Part shown: positions 47,962 to 58,568 of the stretch, piece by piece
Layout: the number at the start of each line of letters is the position of its first letter
Numbering within the stretch: the first letter of the stretch is position 1
Assembly: GCA_019059635.1 (NCBI GenBank)
Contig: JAGVRJ010000013.1
Location: forward strand, 620,001-684,000
From: Proales similis
Lineage: Eukaryota; Rotifera; Eurotatoria; Ploima; Proalidae
Direction: 5' to 3'
Length of the DNA: 64,000 nt
Notes under the pieces: generated by a model
The model's database searches: none
Told to the model about the DNA's origin: nothing
What the model saw: the letters and a program-made list of their open reading frames with translations, nothing else
Translations under genes and position numbers: made by a program

Positions 47962-49534
47962 TCATTTGTCGTGAACGAGCGAGTCAGCGGCGCCACTCTG
48001 ATCCAATTTGACCGCGTCAAGCAGGTGAGTGCTGGGATCATCGACCGGCTGGCCCAAGTGGCCTTCATTAGCCGTCGAATCTTCATTTTCGTTCGACTCG
48101 ACCGACTGCAGGCATTTGTGCGGCGACTCATGGCCCGAGCCGGGCGAGTCTTGCGGCTGGCCCGACTGAGCCTGGCCAGTGTTGGCCGCCACTTCGTGCA
48201 GAGTTTGCTGCTGAGTCTGCTGAGATGACTGGGTGTGGAGGTGGGGAGAGTCGCTCGAGCTCTCGTCGCCACTCATCTTGGTCTTTTTCATCGAGTTCTT
48301 CAGCGCCTGGCGTTTGTTACAGAACCAGACACGAATGACCTCCCGGTCGTAATTTAGCTTTTGCGCCAGCATGGTGATGTCGGCGCCCTGGTTGCCCGAC
48401 GGGTGAGAGTTCTTCTCAAAATACTCATTCAACACTTCAAGCGCCTGAGGAGTGAACGACGTGCGCCTCTTTCTCTTTTTCGTGTTCTCAGTGCCGAGCA
48501 GATCAGCAAAGTTGTGATGCGCTCCTGTTTTAAGCCGATCCGCATATTTAAGTTCAGCCTCCTGCATCCACTTTTCGAGCACGGGCTTGATTTTCGCCGC
48601 CGACTTGGGCGTGATGTCGAGCTTTTCGAAGCGGCAAATAGCCGACTGGCTATAAGCGGGTCCTTTGGTTGCACTCAGCGCTTGGCCGACTTGCGTCTGC
48701 GTGAGACCGAGAGCGAGTCGACGCAGTTTGAACGCTTTGGCGAATTCGCGTATCTCATCCAAATTCACTCCGTCTACCGTAGTACCGCCCGTGTGCGCAC
48801 TGCTCTGCATCATCTCATGCGTGCAAGGCATTTGGGCTATAGTCTGGCCCGTTTCGTCGCCCAGTCCACTCGTGTCTGCTCGATCGTCTTCGAGCAGAGT
48901 TTTGATTGGCGTTGTACCATTGTTCATGTTGTTGCCTAGATTGGCGCTTTGGCCGCCTCCAGTCACTACTCGCTTGTGTGGCTGAATCGAGTTGCTTGCC
49001 GCCAACGACACAAAATTAATCGACTGGCCCGTGTTGTTTGTGTTGGCCGAAATTACTGGCAGTGAGATTAACTGGCCTTGGTGGTTGAGGACAAGCGCTT
49101 GTTGCTGCTGCTGCTGCTGTTGCTGCTGAGAGGGCACCATGTTAGTCGAAGAGGACGCAGTGTTCGACGTGGTCGCTTGAGAATTAGTGGCCAATGTCAC
49201 TAGATGCGTGCCGCCCGTATTGGCCTCGGCAAGATTCTGTTGCTGTTGGCCGCCCTGTTGCGCATCTGCTTGCTGCGGCTGCTGGTTCTGTTGTTGTTGC
49301 TGATTTTGCTGCTGCGAGACTACGAGCTGGCTGACGGGAAGCTGGAAGATCTGGCCATTTGCAGTTATCAGACTGATTGGCTGCTGGTTGTTTTGAGAGA
49401 GTAGGCTCAGGGGTATGTTGATGACTTGGGGCGCCCCGTCTTGAAAAGGTTTTGAAAATTTCAGTGCATCTGCTTGTTGTTGAAACTAGAAAAGTCGCAG
49501 TCTTACTCGACGATGGCAGAAGGAACTGCTGCAT
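47962..49534 (-). CDS. POU6F: POU domain class 6 transcription factor (pdm3/Brn-5)
   Basis: Neural-type homeodomain regulator. Two exons, 49534-49507 (28 nt) and 49439-47962, give 501 residues. Splicing rebuilds SSNGAPQVINIPLSLLS, matching the class-6 N-terminal INIPLS motif, followed by GQIFQLPVSQLVVS and Gln-rich tracts. The POU-specific domain starts at NLDEIREFAKAFKLRRLALG and includes LTQTQVGQALSATKGPAYS and CRFEKLDITPKSA. The homeodomain starts KKRKRRTSFTPQALEVLN and has recognition helix VWFCNKRQALKN. Between helices 1 and 2 it reads HPSGNQGADITMLA, three residues longer than in fly pdm3 or human POU6F. The C-terminus is acidic and Ser/Gln-rich. A further upstream exon cannot be excluded, since the frame stays open 5' of the chosen ATG. 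Confidence 0.94.
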
Positions 49535-49624
49535 GGTTCTGCGGCTCTTGCTTCGGTCTGCGCGTCTAAAGGCTGAAGAGGAAGGTGCCGATGCACCCAG
49601 TGGTCAATGACATTATCGACTATT

Positions 49625-49632
49625 ATGCAAAT
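49625..49632 (+). promoter_or_regulatory. Octamer (POU-type) motif upstream of POU6
   Basis: Exact ATGCAAAT, the classical POU octamer, 91 bases upstream of the POU6 start codon. It could mediate autoregulation; presence is seen, function is inferred. Confidence 0.4.
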
Positions 49633-50045
49633 TTATATCGGCCGGTGAGTGCCACCGCTCTCCGACGCATGATAATTAATAATAATTTATTTTGCGCAAT
49701 AAAAAATATTAATCAAGCTATTATGGCGAATAGATTATCATTGTATTAGAAACGTGGAGGACGAATGGACGGGTGGATGGAGCGAGCGAAAGAAGAACTG
49801 GCGTGCCCGAAATGCTAATCGAGTTAAACATGGCTGACGCACGGCGTGCTAGCATAATGCCCGCCTTCTCGACGCTTCGGCCATAAATTATGCGGCGAAT
49901 CGATTTAGACCGAGCCAAAGATTCACTAGCAGATTGTGTACGCAGAGCTTTTTATTCGACCATAATTATAGAGAGGTTGAACGATAAAGAGCCAGAGCGC
50001 GAGAGGAGAGGTACAGAAGCGAGGAAAGACATAGACACATACAGA

Positions 50046-50095
50046 GTGAGCGAGTGAGAGAGAGAAAGAGAGAGAGAGGGAGAGGGGGGAGGGTA
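50046..50095. repeat. GA-rich simple repeat
   Basis: Imperfect (GA)n run with G-rich end, in the 3' UTR area of the calmodulin-like gene. Confidence 0.6.
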
Positions 50096-50172
50096 AGAAG
50101 CAGTGAGCGAACTAGCTTCGAGCTTACGAGCTCTCGGGCGAGCGTAGAGCGATCGAGCGAGTAGACCGAGGT

Positions 50173-51012
50173 TCATTTGGAAGTCATCATGGTGACGAAC
50201 TCTATTCTCGCTTAAGCGTCAGAAAACAAATCAACAGAGAGCGAAAGGAAGTAGTTCACCTTCGTAGTTCACTACGCCGTCTCCGTCCAAGTCTGCCTCT
50301 TTGATCATTTCGTCCACCTCCTCGTCGGTTAATTTTTCGCCCAAATTTGTCATTACGTGCCTCAGCTCCGATGCACTTATGAACCCATTGCCGTCCTGAT
50401 ATTCGAAATATAGAAATGCCAGGCCTCTCGCTCTCTTCTTCCGTATATTGCACTTGCCTTGTCGAAAACTCGGAAAGCTTCGCGAAGTTCTTCCTCGCCG
50501 TCAGTGCCCTTCATCTTCTCGGCCATCATGAGCAGAAATTCTTCAAAATCGATTGTCCCATTTCCTATGCGGTTTTGGCACATGAGCGCCCACTCGAAAT
50601 GAAAATGTTTTAAATGCGAACCATCCTCGTCCACTTCGTTGATCATGTCTTGGAGTTCGATTTCGGTTGGGTTCTGGCCTAATGATCGCATGACTGCCCC
50701 AAGTTCGTTTGTGGTTATGCTCCCGTCGCCATTTCGATCGAACATTGAAAAGGCCTCTCTGAACTCTTTGAGCACAAATTTGCCAAGAGGGTTTCAGTGG
50801 AGAGAATCGGAAGATTCAAATTTACCGCCAATCTGCTCATCAGTCAGAGAAACCTCGGAGCCCATCATCTGAGCTACTTTGGAAGAATTGCGATTTGCAT
50901 TTTCTGCCTCTCGGCTTGACATTTCATATTGAGACTTGTTCTATATGAAACGGCTAATCAGCAGAAAGCGACCCAGTTGCCCAGCGATGCCTACCTGACT
51001 TTTTTTCGACAT
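50173..51012 (-). CDS. Calmodulin-like protein with N-terminal extension
   Basis: Four-EF-hand calcium sensor. Exons are 51012-50995 (18 nt), 50940-50826, 50765-50622, 50564-50458, 50395-50260 and 50201-50173, giving 182 residues. A unique N-terminus of about 34 residues (MSKKSQ, then polar Asn/Ser-rich sequence) precedes [17 protein letters not shown]. All four calcium loops look canonical: [36 protein letters not shown] and [12 protein letters not shown]. The rest is close to calmodulin ([20 protein letters not shown]). Positions such as [15 protein letters not shown] and the [15 protein letters not shown] linker differ, so this is a paralogue, not the near-invariant calmodulin. The fourth intron begins GCAAGT instead of GT. 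It lies head to head with troponin C. Confidence 0.93.
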
Positions 51013-52352
51013 TCTCCTAGTTTGTGGGCTGAAAAAGGAGTGCCGAGTCCATAGAATGTATTCTAAATTTGGCAAGCGGGTCGTTTCGGTACAAAAGCTA
51101 ATTTTGAAAGATTACTCTGTGAAAGTCTGATGGGCTCCGCCTGCACATGCTCTTCGCCGATCAGTGAATAATGGGTGTACAAGGCTCCCCTTTTCTCGCC
51201 TAGAACTTGCCTCTCTCTCTCTCTCACCCATTCAAAACCCCTTTTTGGGCCCTCAATCCCTAAAGTAATTATCAAGCATCGAGATTAGCTAGTAAATTAA
51301 CCGTTTGGCCCATTATTTTGAATGTTTTTTCAAAGACGATCTAATTCTCGGCTGCTGCATCAGGGCACACGGCCCTCAAGGCAAGAGCGCTGCACTCTCT
51401 GGTACGTGTCTAACAAGCCCCACTTTAGAGCACATCGTAATGACTCTGGAATGGAGTTGGCCCCTTGAATCGGGCCGAAGCCATCTAATAAGTTAACAAG
51501 CAGACAGCTTCGGGTTGTCAGAATACTTGCTATTAATCAGTCTCAAATTACTCAACCCAGACAGAGATGTAAAATAGGAACCAATTTGATGTCTCAAAGG
51601 CAAGAGCACGCGGTCGGGATTTTCATGAATATCAATGAGAACTTTTGGCCAGCCGATTCTTTTTTCAAACAAGTTTTTATTTTTAGAAAATTTTGCACTT
51701 ATTTGCTTGCAAGTCAGAGTATTCGATTTGGATAAAGAAGCATCAAAATCCAATATTTGCAACTCAATAAGAGATTTGGATAAGAAGATGAGCGTGGAAG
51801 GGAAGAGAGTAAGAGAGCGGCAGAGAGAGCAAGAGAAAGTGAGGGAGAGGAGGGAAAAGAGGGGAGAGGGCACCGCGATGAAACACAAGCCAAGAGTGGA
51901 GAGTATCGCACGAGGAGCAGAGTCGGGCGGGTGCGTTCTTATTCTATTTTCGGAATCATCTAGTTTCATAATTGCCAGCGGCTCGCAGTTGCCTCCGCTG
52001 ATAAAAGGGCCTCAACAGCGATTATCATAATCGCAAGCCGCTCGGGGTATCGATGCCAGTCGAAGGTAGAATGCCTATTTAAGAAAACAACTATCTGCTT
52101 GCGAGGGAGCGGGCAAACCGGCCCGATCAGCCAATAGGCAGCAGCGTTCCGAATTATTTGCTGGATGCAACAGGCCTGCGCCCAAGTAGGATGCTGAATA
52201 ATCGGCATCGCTCTCCGACCTTATGATTGCATTGTTAGATCGCTTCATCAGCAGCTTCTCGAATAAAACGCATCTCAAAGTTCGGCTCGAGCTATTTGTG
52301 TTACTTTCATTCGACTTTAGGGTAATAATTGTTGTCGAAAGCAAGCTTCGAA
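51013..52352. promoter_or_regulatory. Bidirectional spacer, calmodulin-like and troponin C
   Basis: About 1.3 kb between divergent EF-hand genes. Includes CT repeats near 51212-51230, a purine-rich tract at about 51795-51870 and an exact MEF2 consensus (TTATTTTTAG) at 51677-51686. No coding sequence is supported; the open frames here lack plausible context. Confidence 0.45.
51677..51686 (+). promoter_or_regulatory. MEF2-type site upstream of troponin C
   Basis: TTATTTTTAG fits YTAWWWWTAR, the MEF2 consensus common in muscle promoters, about 670 bases before the troponin C start. Such sites also arise by chance in AT-rich DNA. Confidence 0.35.
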
Positions 52353-53060
52353 ATGGTGAGTTAACTGATTTGAGTGCCGCATCAAAGTCAACGCTCAACT
52401 CTTAAAACTGATTGTAGGGAGAGGAACAAGAGGAAGAATACCAGCTCTCTGAAAGCCAGATCGCAGGTAGACTCAAGTCTAAGCTTGTGCACCATAGCGT
52501 CCATATTTGCGAATAAACTTATTTGTATTCAAAAAGACTTCCGAATGGCCTTCAAAGTCTACGACAAAGAAGGAAGTGGTGAGATTCCGACCTCGATGCT
52601 CGGCACTGTGATGAAGAACTTGGGTCACAACTTGAAGCCTGAACAGCTCCAGGAGTGCATTGAGGCAGTCGATGGAGATGGTAGGCCACGTGAAGCGTCT
52701 TGAAGTGAACTTGTCTTGACTTGCGCTTACCAGGCTCTGGAACCGTGGACTTTGAAGAGTTCTTGGCTTTGATGGCCAAGAAGACTAAAGAGGCCGAGGA
52801 CGAGCAGGAGCTGCGAGAAGCCTTCAGAGTGTTCGACAAGAACAATCGTGGTGTCATTGATGTCTCCGATCTTAAACTCATCTTTCAAACACTCGATCCT
52901 GACATGCCTGGAGAAGAAGTCGATCAGATCATTAGTGAGGTCGACGAGGACGGCTCCGGCACTGTCGACTTTGAGGGTAAGACTGGTGCACACGGCTCAG
53001 CTAATTGCAATTAATTATGTTTCTCTTCAACCAGAGTTCATGAAGCTCATGTCTGGCTAA
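52353..53060 (+). CDS. TnC: Troponin C
   Basis: Calcium sensor of striated muscle thin filaments. Exons are 52353-52355 (only the ATG), 52418-52466, 52537-52680, 52734-52976 and 53035-53060, giving 154 residues. Loop I is degenerate (DKEGSGEIPTSM, position 12 Met). Loop II is intact (DGDGSGTVDFEE). Loop III is degenerate (DKNNRGVIDVSD, no Glu at 12). Loop IV is intact (DEDGSGTVDFEE). Two functional sites, II and IV, is the pattern known for many protostome troponin Cs. The protein ends EFMKLMSG. The start exon holds a single coding codon, as in many troponin C and calmodulin genes. Calpain-7 converges from the right. Confidence 0.93.
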
Positions 53061-53393
53061 AGGATCGACCAGAACCAACAACAAAACTGATCAACGGATT
53101 TAGCGCTTTTATTTGATTGTACTTCTTTATCTTAAAATTGAATTCTTTGCCAAATAATTCAAAATGCTGTGCCTCACCGTGCCCTACCGATTAACCTAAA
53201 AATCTACTCAAGCGGTGCTCTGTCGAGCTTCGTCAATCACCATCTAGTTTTATGTTTCGTAGAATAAAGTCAAACATTTTATTTAATCGAATTGAACTTT
53301 TCAATCGCGTGCGCGCCAGACTCATCGGTTTACTAAGACGGCCGATCGGATTATAATAATTAGACAGAATCGAGTTGATTGGAATATTGGCTT

Positions 53394-56300
53394 TCAGGAC
53401 TGACGCCAAAGTTTAAAATCGCAGCTGCTTGATATTTCTAAAATGAACGGTCCAAGTTGACCGGGCACAAATGTCGACGGCCGAATCGTGTAAATGCCTC
53501 CCGGTAGATTATCTAAAAGCATCAAGCAATAGCCTCGCCTTTAATTCAGGTTGTTTAGTCTGCAAATGTTTGACAAGAGAACAGACAAGAGATCTGATAC
53601 CTGTAATCGCCACTACTGGTCTTTGCCATCTTTTCGGCACTTTTCGAGTGCGTTTCAATACACTCTAGATCAAAGCCAGCCGAGTATTCCCTGTTTTGTA
53701 GCATTTGAGCAATTTGCGTGAGAGCGGGAGTAGGCCACGCGGCCAGATACTTACTGCGGGGCTTTGAGTTCAATTTTTAGTTTATTGTCGTTGTATGTGT
53801 TTTTCAAATCGACTGTGAAAAGCGGATTTTTCTTGTAGGTGCTCGGATAGTTGGAACATCCGCCTGCCGAGTTGGCCTCCCAGGCCGAGCTAATACTTTT
53901 GTAGAATTTCGGATTGTAAGGCTCCACGAGCTCGCTCATTTGAAACGATTGTGTACAGTAGGTGCGCAGTGTGTAGTAAATGGAGCTGAGCTTCTCGTAC
54001 TGAGTGACAACCAGAGTGTAGTTAAGAGGGTGAGTGCTACAGTCATCGACCAGTTTGACCAAATAATGCGGACTGTTGATGCGCACACCTTCTTTGTGTG
54101 GCTCTGGCTCCACTTTTAGATCCGAATTAAGCTAAACAAGAAGAATAGTCACTTGTTATGCGTACTTGGATAGTAAACCCGACGGCCGCCGTTCTTGTAA
54201 ATGACCAGTGCGATGTACTTTTTGTTCTCGGCAAAGTCGGCCTATCGTCGAATCAAGAAGAAGAAGAAAGAGTGTGGTAATGATTGCTGCTCAAAAGCAT
54301 GCAGAACGAGCCCACTGAAATACCTTGTCGGTTATATGTCGAGTGAGAAGAATCCAAGTGGTGCATTTTCTGACCGACTTGTCCGGCCGAATGCGCACAA
54401 CATACTGCGGATTATTGCCTAAATTGTATCGGTCTTTAACCGGACCCTCGTTGGCGCTCCACTTTCTGATTCAAAATTTTTAGATTGATTTGGGTTTGAA
54501 GACTCGACTGAAAGCGATTTGAAGCAACCTGTGAAAACAGCTTGTGAATGGAAATAGGCACGGATTCCAGCTGAGATAGAACACGTCGAAGAATTTCAAC
54601 AGCGAGTCGTAGTCAATCCAAAAGATGCCATTGTCGCAGTTACAAGCGAGCTGGGGATCGTAGTCAAGAGCGGCCTTCAACTCTCGGGTCCAGTTCCTGG
54701 TGTCATTCTCTGAATAATTGCCCTTCCAACGCAGATGAGACCAAGGATTTTTTATCTGAAAGAGCCGCACTCCGTTGAAGCAGCGGATATCGAGTACAGC
54801 GTAAGCGTGTGTCGACACCAATCCAGTTCGTTCTTCTTCGTGTCGGCTCAAATTGCCGGTCGCGATAGTAATAAGGACATCGCCTCGATGCAGCCGTTCA
54901 AACATTCGCTTGAAGTCGGCTTCCGGGTCAAAATCTGTATGCTGGCCTTGAATAGCCAGACGCTCTGGAATCCAGTTTGTGAGCGCGTGAAGATCAATGT
55001 TGGAATTGGAGCCCGGAAAGTCATAGCCGCCCATAACTTTCATGTACGCTTTTTCCAGCAGGCTCACCCAAAGCTCGCCTCGATTGGTGGTCAACGAGCA
55101 AAGTAGGTTGCCGTTGCCATCCACCGGCAGATAGTCGTCAATAACTATTTTTCTGGCGCACCCGTTTATGTTCAAGCGGATCATGTACTTGCCGCACGGA
55201 TTGTACATAGGCTGTCCTTTTTTATTCTTCGGAAAGATGATGCTTAGAAGCAAGAAATTTTCATTTCCCTGACAGTCTCAATTTAACTGCGTCATCTTAC
55301 TTGGATAGAAGAGAAATATTGAACTTGCGCTCATACTGGGCACAAACAGTAAGCGAGGCCACAAATGAACAATCGGATATGCATGTCTGTTTGACGCTGA
55401 AGCTTGAGACAAGCATCATCAACTTTGGATTGGAGAATATCTCATCCGGACGGGCCCACTGGGAAAACCTTTCCAGCTGGGATTTCGAAAGTGCTAACTT
55501 GCCATGTTTATCGCTGCAATTCGTTCGATTCGGATATTCGATTTGAATAAATGAATCGTTTCAATGTTGAATGCTCGATTAAATGCAGGTCAATTTTTAC
55601 CTGAACGGAATGGGAAAGTAGAAAGACTCGCGGCGATCCAGATGATCAACGAATGGAGCGTAATCTCGGCCCTTAAAACCAGCTGAAGGAGGAACGGAAA
55701 AGTTAAGGAACTCTTGCTGGTGCGTACGTTTATAAAGGAGCCATTTCGAAGGACAGAAATCTCAGATTTTGAAAAAGCACGAGCCGCCTGCCCAACAGTC
55801 GTGCTTGTGTTCTCGGTCGGACGCTGATTTTGATCCTCGTCCGTGTCCGGTTCGAAATCTTCAACGCTGAGCTGCTCCAATTCGTTGGCGGCCTGTTGCA
55901 CATTGCTTGTAACAACTGCTTTGTTCGTTAATTTTATCTCCTCAGCACGCTGAAGAGCTTGATGGATGTTCAACTCGAGCTTTTTCAAGCATTTTTCCTC
56001 CTCTTCGTTTTTGGCTGGATTGTTTCGCTTCTTCAAAGTAATTGAGTTCTACTTTGGATATCGCAGACGACTTCGGTTGTCTCGTGCTTACTATGGACAA
56101 GAACAGCTCCACAGAGTGGGTGTAAAGGTCAAGCGCTTGGACATGTCTGCCCGAGTCGTCCTCGTCCAATGCTTGGTTCAGAATGCACTCAAGCTGTTCA
56201 ACTTTTTTCTTCAAATTTCGACGCTTTACTTCGACTTGGTCTCACCAGACTTGAACTAATTTACTTGGAACTCTGTCTTAGTTTTCTGATCGCTTTCTCG

Positions 56301-56606
56301 GTTCGGAGAGTGCGCTTTCTTTAGTATCTCGGCTCTGGTTATATAGTCGTTCAGCTTCTTGTCTAACGTGGCAGGAATTGTCGCATTTTCATTCTGCGCT
56401 CGTTGTTTAAAATCTATCAGGGCTTGGGCGGCCTCCTTAAGACGAAACGAAGAATGAGAAGACCTGTTTCGAACGACTCGAGGAGATTTCCGTTCGAAGC
56501 TTACAAGGTAGAAGAAAATGGCCGAAGGGTGCTGGCCGGTGTTGTCAAGCTGCACTGCCTTGACAGCCAGTTCCTGCGCACTTGCCAAAAGAGAACCGGC
56601 TGACAT
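53394..56606 (-). CDS. CAPN7: Calpain-7 (PalB-type calpain)
   Basis: Cysteine protease that works with ESCRT-III at endosomes. Start MSAGSLLASAQELAVKAVQL. The first MIT domain (EAAQALIDFKQRAQN) and second MIT domain (SGRHVQALDLYTHSVELF) lie at about 56606-55930. The protease core follows, with catalytic Cys in SDCSFVASL (about 55370), His in VSTHAYAVLD and Asn in FQIKNPWSHLRW, so the triad is complete. Also seen are KYMIRLNINGCARKIVIDD and GGYDFPGSNSNIDLHALTNW. Two C2-like domains end the protein: GVRINSPHYLVKLV, SAGGCSNYPSTYKKNP, and the last exons SGDYRRGYCLMLLDNLPGG and PSTFVPGQLGPFIL. Splicing at 53600/53560 rebuilds SGDYRRGYC, as in human SGDYRCGFC. About ten short introns; domain order and length agree with human CAPN7 (813 residues). 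Confidence 0.94.
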
Positions 56607-56858
56607 TACTAATGACTGATTGCGAGCTACATGCACTGCATGGAAGAGGCCGCTCTGATTCACATAATAAAACGAGCGAGATCAAAGTGAACAAAATTGT
56701 TTCAGAAGAGTTTAGAAATCAGTTGGCTTGGGTTTGTGAGTTTTTATTTATTTTTTTTTTGAACGAAACGAACGAGGTGAAGCTAACAAGAAAGAAGCTG
56801 CTATGAACAATCATAAGAAGCAGGTCAGATTTTACACTAGGCACAAACAGAGAGAATT

Positions 56859-57284
56859 TTAGGCCGAGAATTTGATGCCCACGTTGGGCAGTGTGCCTGG
56901 CTGAACATTGGGAGGAAGTTTCTTGCCGATTAGTGACTTGTGGATGTGAGGAATGACACCACCGCCGGCAATGGTCGCCTTGATAAGGGAGTCGAGCTCC
57001 TCGTCGCCTCTGATGGCCAGCTGCAAATGGCGTGGATTGATACGCTTTACTTTTAGATCTTTGCTGGCGTTTCCGGCCAACTCGAGAACTTCGGCAGTAA
57101 GGTACTCGAGAATGGCGGCGCTGTACACTGCTGCAGTGGCACCAACTCGACCGTGACTGGTCGTTCTTTGCTTCAAGTGACGATGAATACGACCGACCGG
57201 AAACTGAAGTCCAGCTCGAGCCGAACGCGAGACTGCCTTGCTTTTTGACTTTCCAGAGTCTTTACCAGCTTTTCCTCCGGCCAT
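56859..57284 (-). CDS. H2AZ: Histone H2A.Z variant
   Basis: Replacement histone of promoter nucleosomes. Intronless, 141 residues. The sequence from [20 protein letters not shown] through [36 protein letters not shown] and the acidic-patch region [20 protein letters not shown] is nearly identical to human H2A.Z (128 residues). The difference is the tail: after HKSLIGKK it continues for about 19 more residues ([19 protein letters not shown]) instead of the short GQQKTV-type end. No SQ phosphorylation motif of the H2Av/H2AX kind is present. The start was placed at MAGGKAG, the conserved N-terminus. Confidence 0.97.
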   Translation of the reverse strand: MAGGKAGKDSGKSKSKAVSRSARAGLQFPVGRIHRHLKQRTTSHGRVGATAAVYSAAILEYLTAEVLELAGNASKDLKVKRINPRHLQLAIRGDEELDSLIKATIAGGGVIPHIHKSLIGKKLPPNVQPGTLPNVGIKFSA

Positions 57285-58568
57285 GTTGCTTTTGGTTTGT
57301 TTCGATTTAAATCTTTTGGTCTGTGTCTTGATGTGGTGACTATGCTCAAGTCTTTTCTCCGCTCTAACCGGCAATGTTAATGACCTCTCATGTACATGCG
57401 TTCATAAAATCAGCTCGGTTAATTATGTCCACCAAGACCGCTAGATTGTCTTATCATTGTCCCAGGGCCGGTCAATAGCGGGGTCTTACAGCGAAAAATT
57501 TGATTCAATTGAGATCTGATCATAATTGAAACGCGCTCTCAGACAAGTTTTTATAAATGACAAATTCAGCAGAAAAGTTTAAATCAACAGGCTTTATGAG
57601 AATTGTCAAAATCTCGAAGGGCGCTTTCACAAATTAGGGATGATGCCGTTCAAGTAGGAAAGCATCAAGTAAATTAAGGCATTCCATTCCTCGAATCAGG
57701 AAGGCGTACCTGCCATGCTAATCTATTAGTCGAGAGTTGCCATTAGTGGATTGGAATCTAAAAGAGAAATCTCGCTCGCTTGCTTGGACTTGGCACAAAT
57801 TGGAAGTGACGTATCCGTTGGAAATTATTTCGCTCGAATGCTTCTAATAGACGGTACAAGATCAGCAGACCTCCCACTACGTCTTATTCCGCATCGATTG
57901 TTTTCCGCGCTCAACACCGCTTCACCTCTCTCTGAAAAGTCTATTGATTGGCTCATTTGCGTTGGTTTTCTCACTCTTCCCGTCCAACTGCCTGCTTTCC
58001 GCCCCCTCTCGGCCCCTACCTCATATCCGCTGCGACAAGGGTTTCTTTTTCAAAACTACTCGACCTTGTTTCCGGTCAAACTTGGAGAAAAAGCTGCCTA
58101 AGGGGCCTGTGGCGGCATACGAAACGAGAGCCAAACGAACGGAAATCGCCACTTTTGTCGATTCTCTAATGCAACTTAGAGCCGTTTGATCTCTGTTGAG
58201 ACTCGAGGCGAGGGAGCGCTCCGTTCATTGCTGTGTGGCCAACATTCCTCAAATTCAATTCAAATTACCTTGAATCCCCTCTACCCAGAACTCGAGTCAA
58301 CATTGCTTATCTGATTTTACTCAAACACTCAACTTGCGGCTAAATTCGCAATTTCATATCGAAAACAAATAGAATCGTTGACGTTTATATAAATATAAAA
58401 TGAACTTGGTTGAATGTACATGAAAATTTTGGCATGGACGGCGCCGATAAGGGAATGCAATAAATATGAATGAAAGCGAGAAACGAGCGTAAAAACAACA
58501 CAAACGAATAAATAAACAAACGACCAATGAACGAATAAATATTGTGGACAAGAACTAATCGCTAACAG
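57285..58568. other. Spacer upstream of H2A.Z
   Basis: About 1.3 kb with no supported gene. Open frames at 57751-58190 show no family resemblance and unnatural composition. It includes the H2A.Z promoter (near 57284-57500) and the 3' UTR of the death-domain gene. Confidence 0.45.

Larger units (their letters stand above)
49535..50172. promoter_or_regulatory. POU6 upstream region
   Basis: Spacer between the 5' end of POU6 and the 3' end of the calmodulin-like gene, both minus strand. It holds an ATGCAAAT octamer at 49625-49632, several TAATTA/ATTAAT cores near 49670-49720, a TTTATT at 49951-49956 (probable signal of the calmodulin-like gene) and a GA-rich repeat at about 50046-50095. Confidence 0.5.

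Noticed and set aside
57751-58189. Three overlapping plus-strand open frames
   Set aside because: No motif, no splice context and no homology; they lie between two well-supported minus-strand genes.
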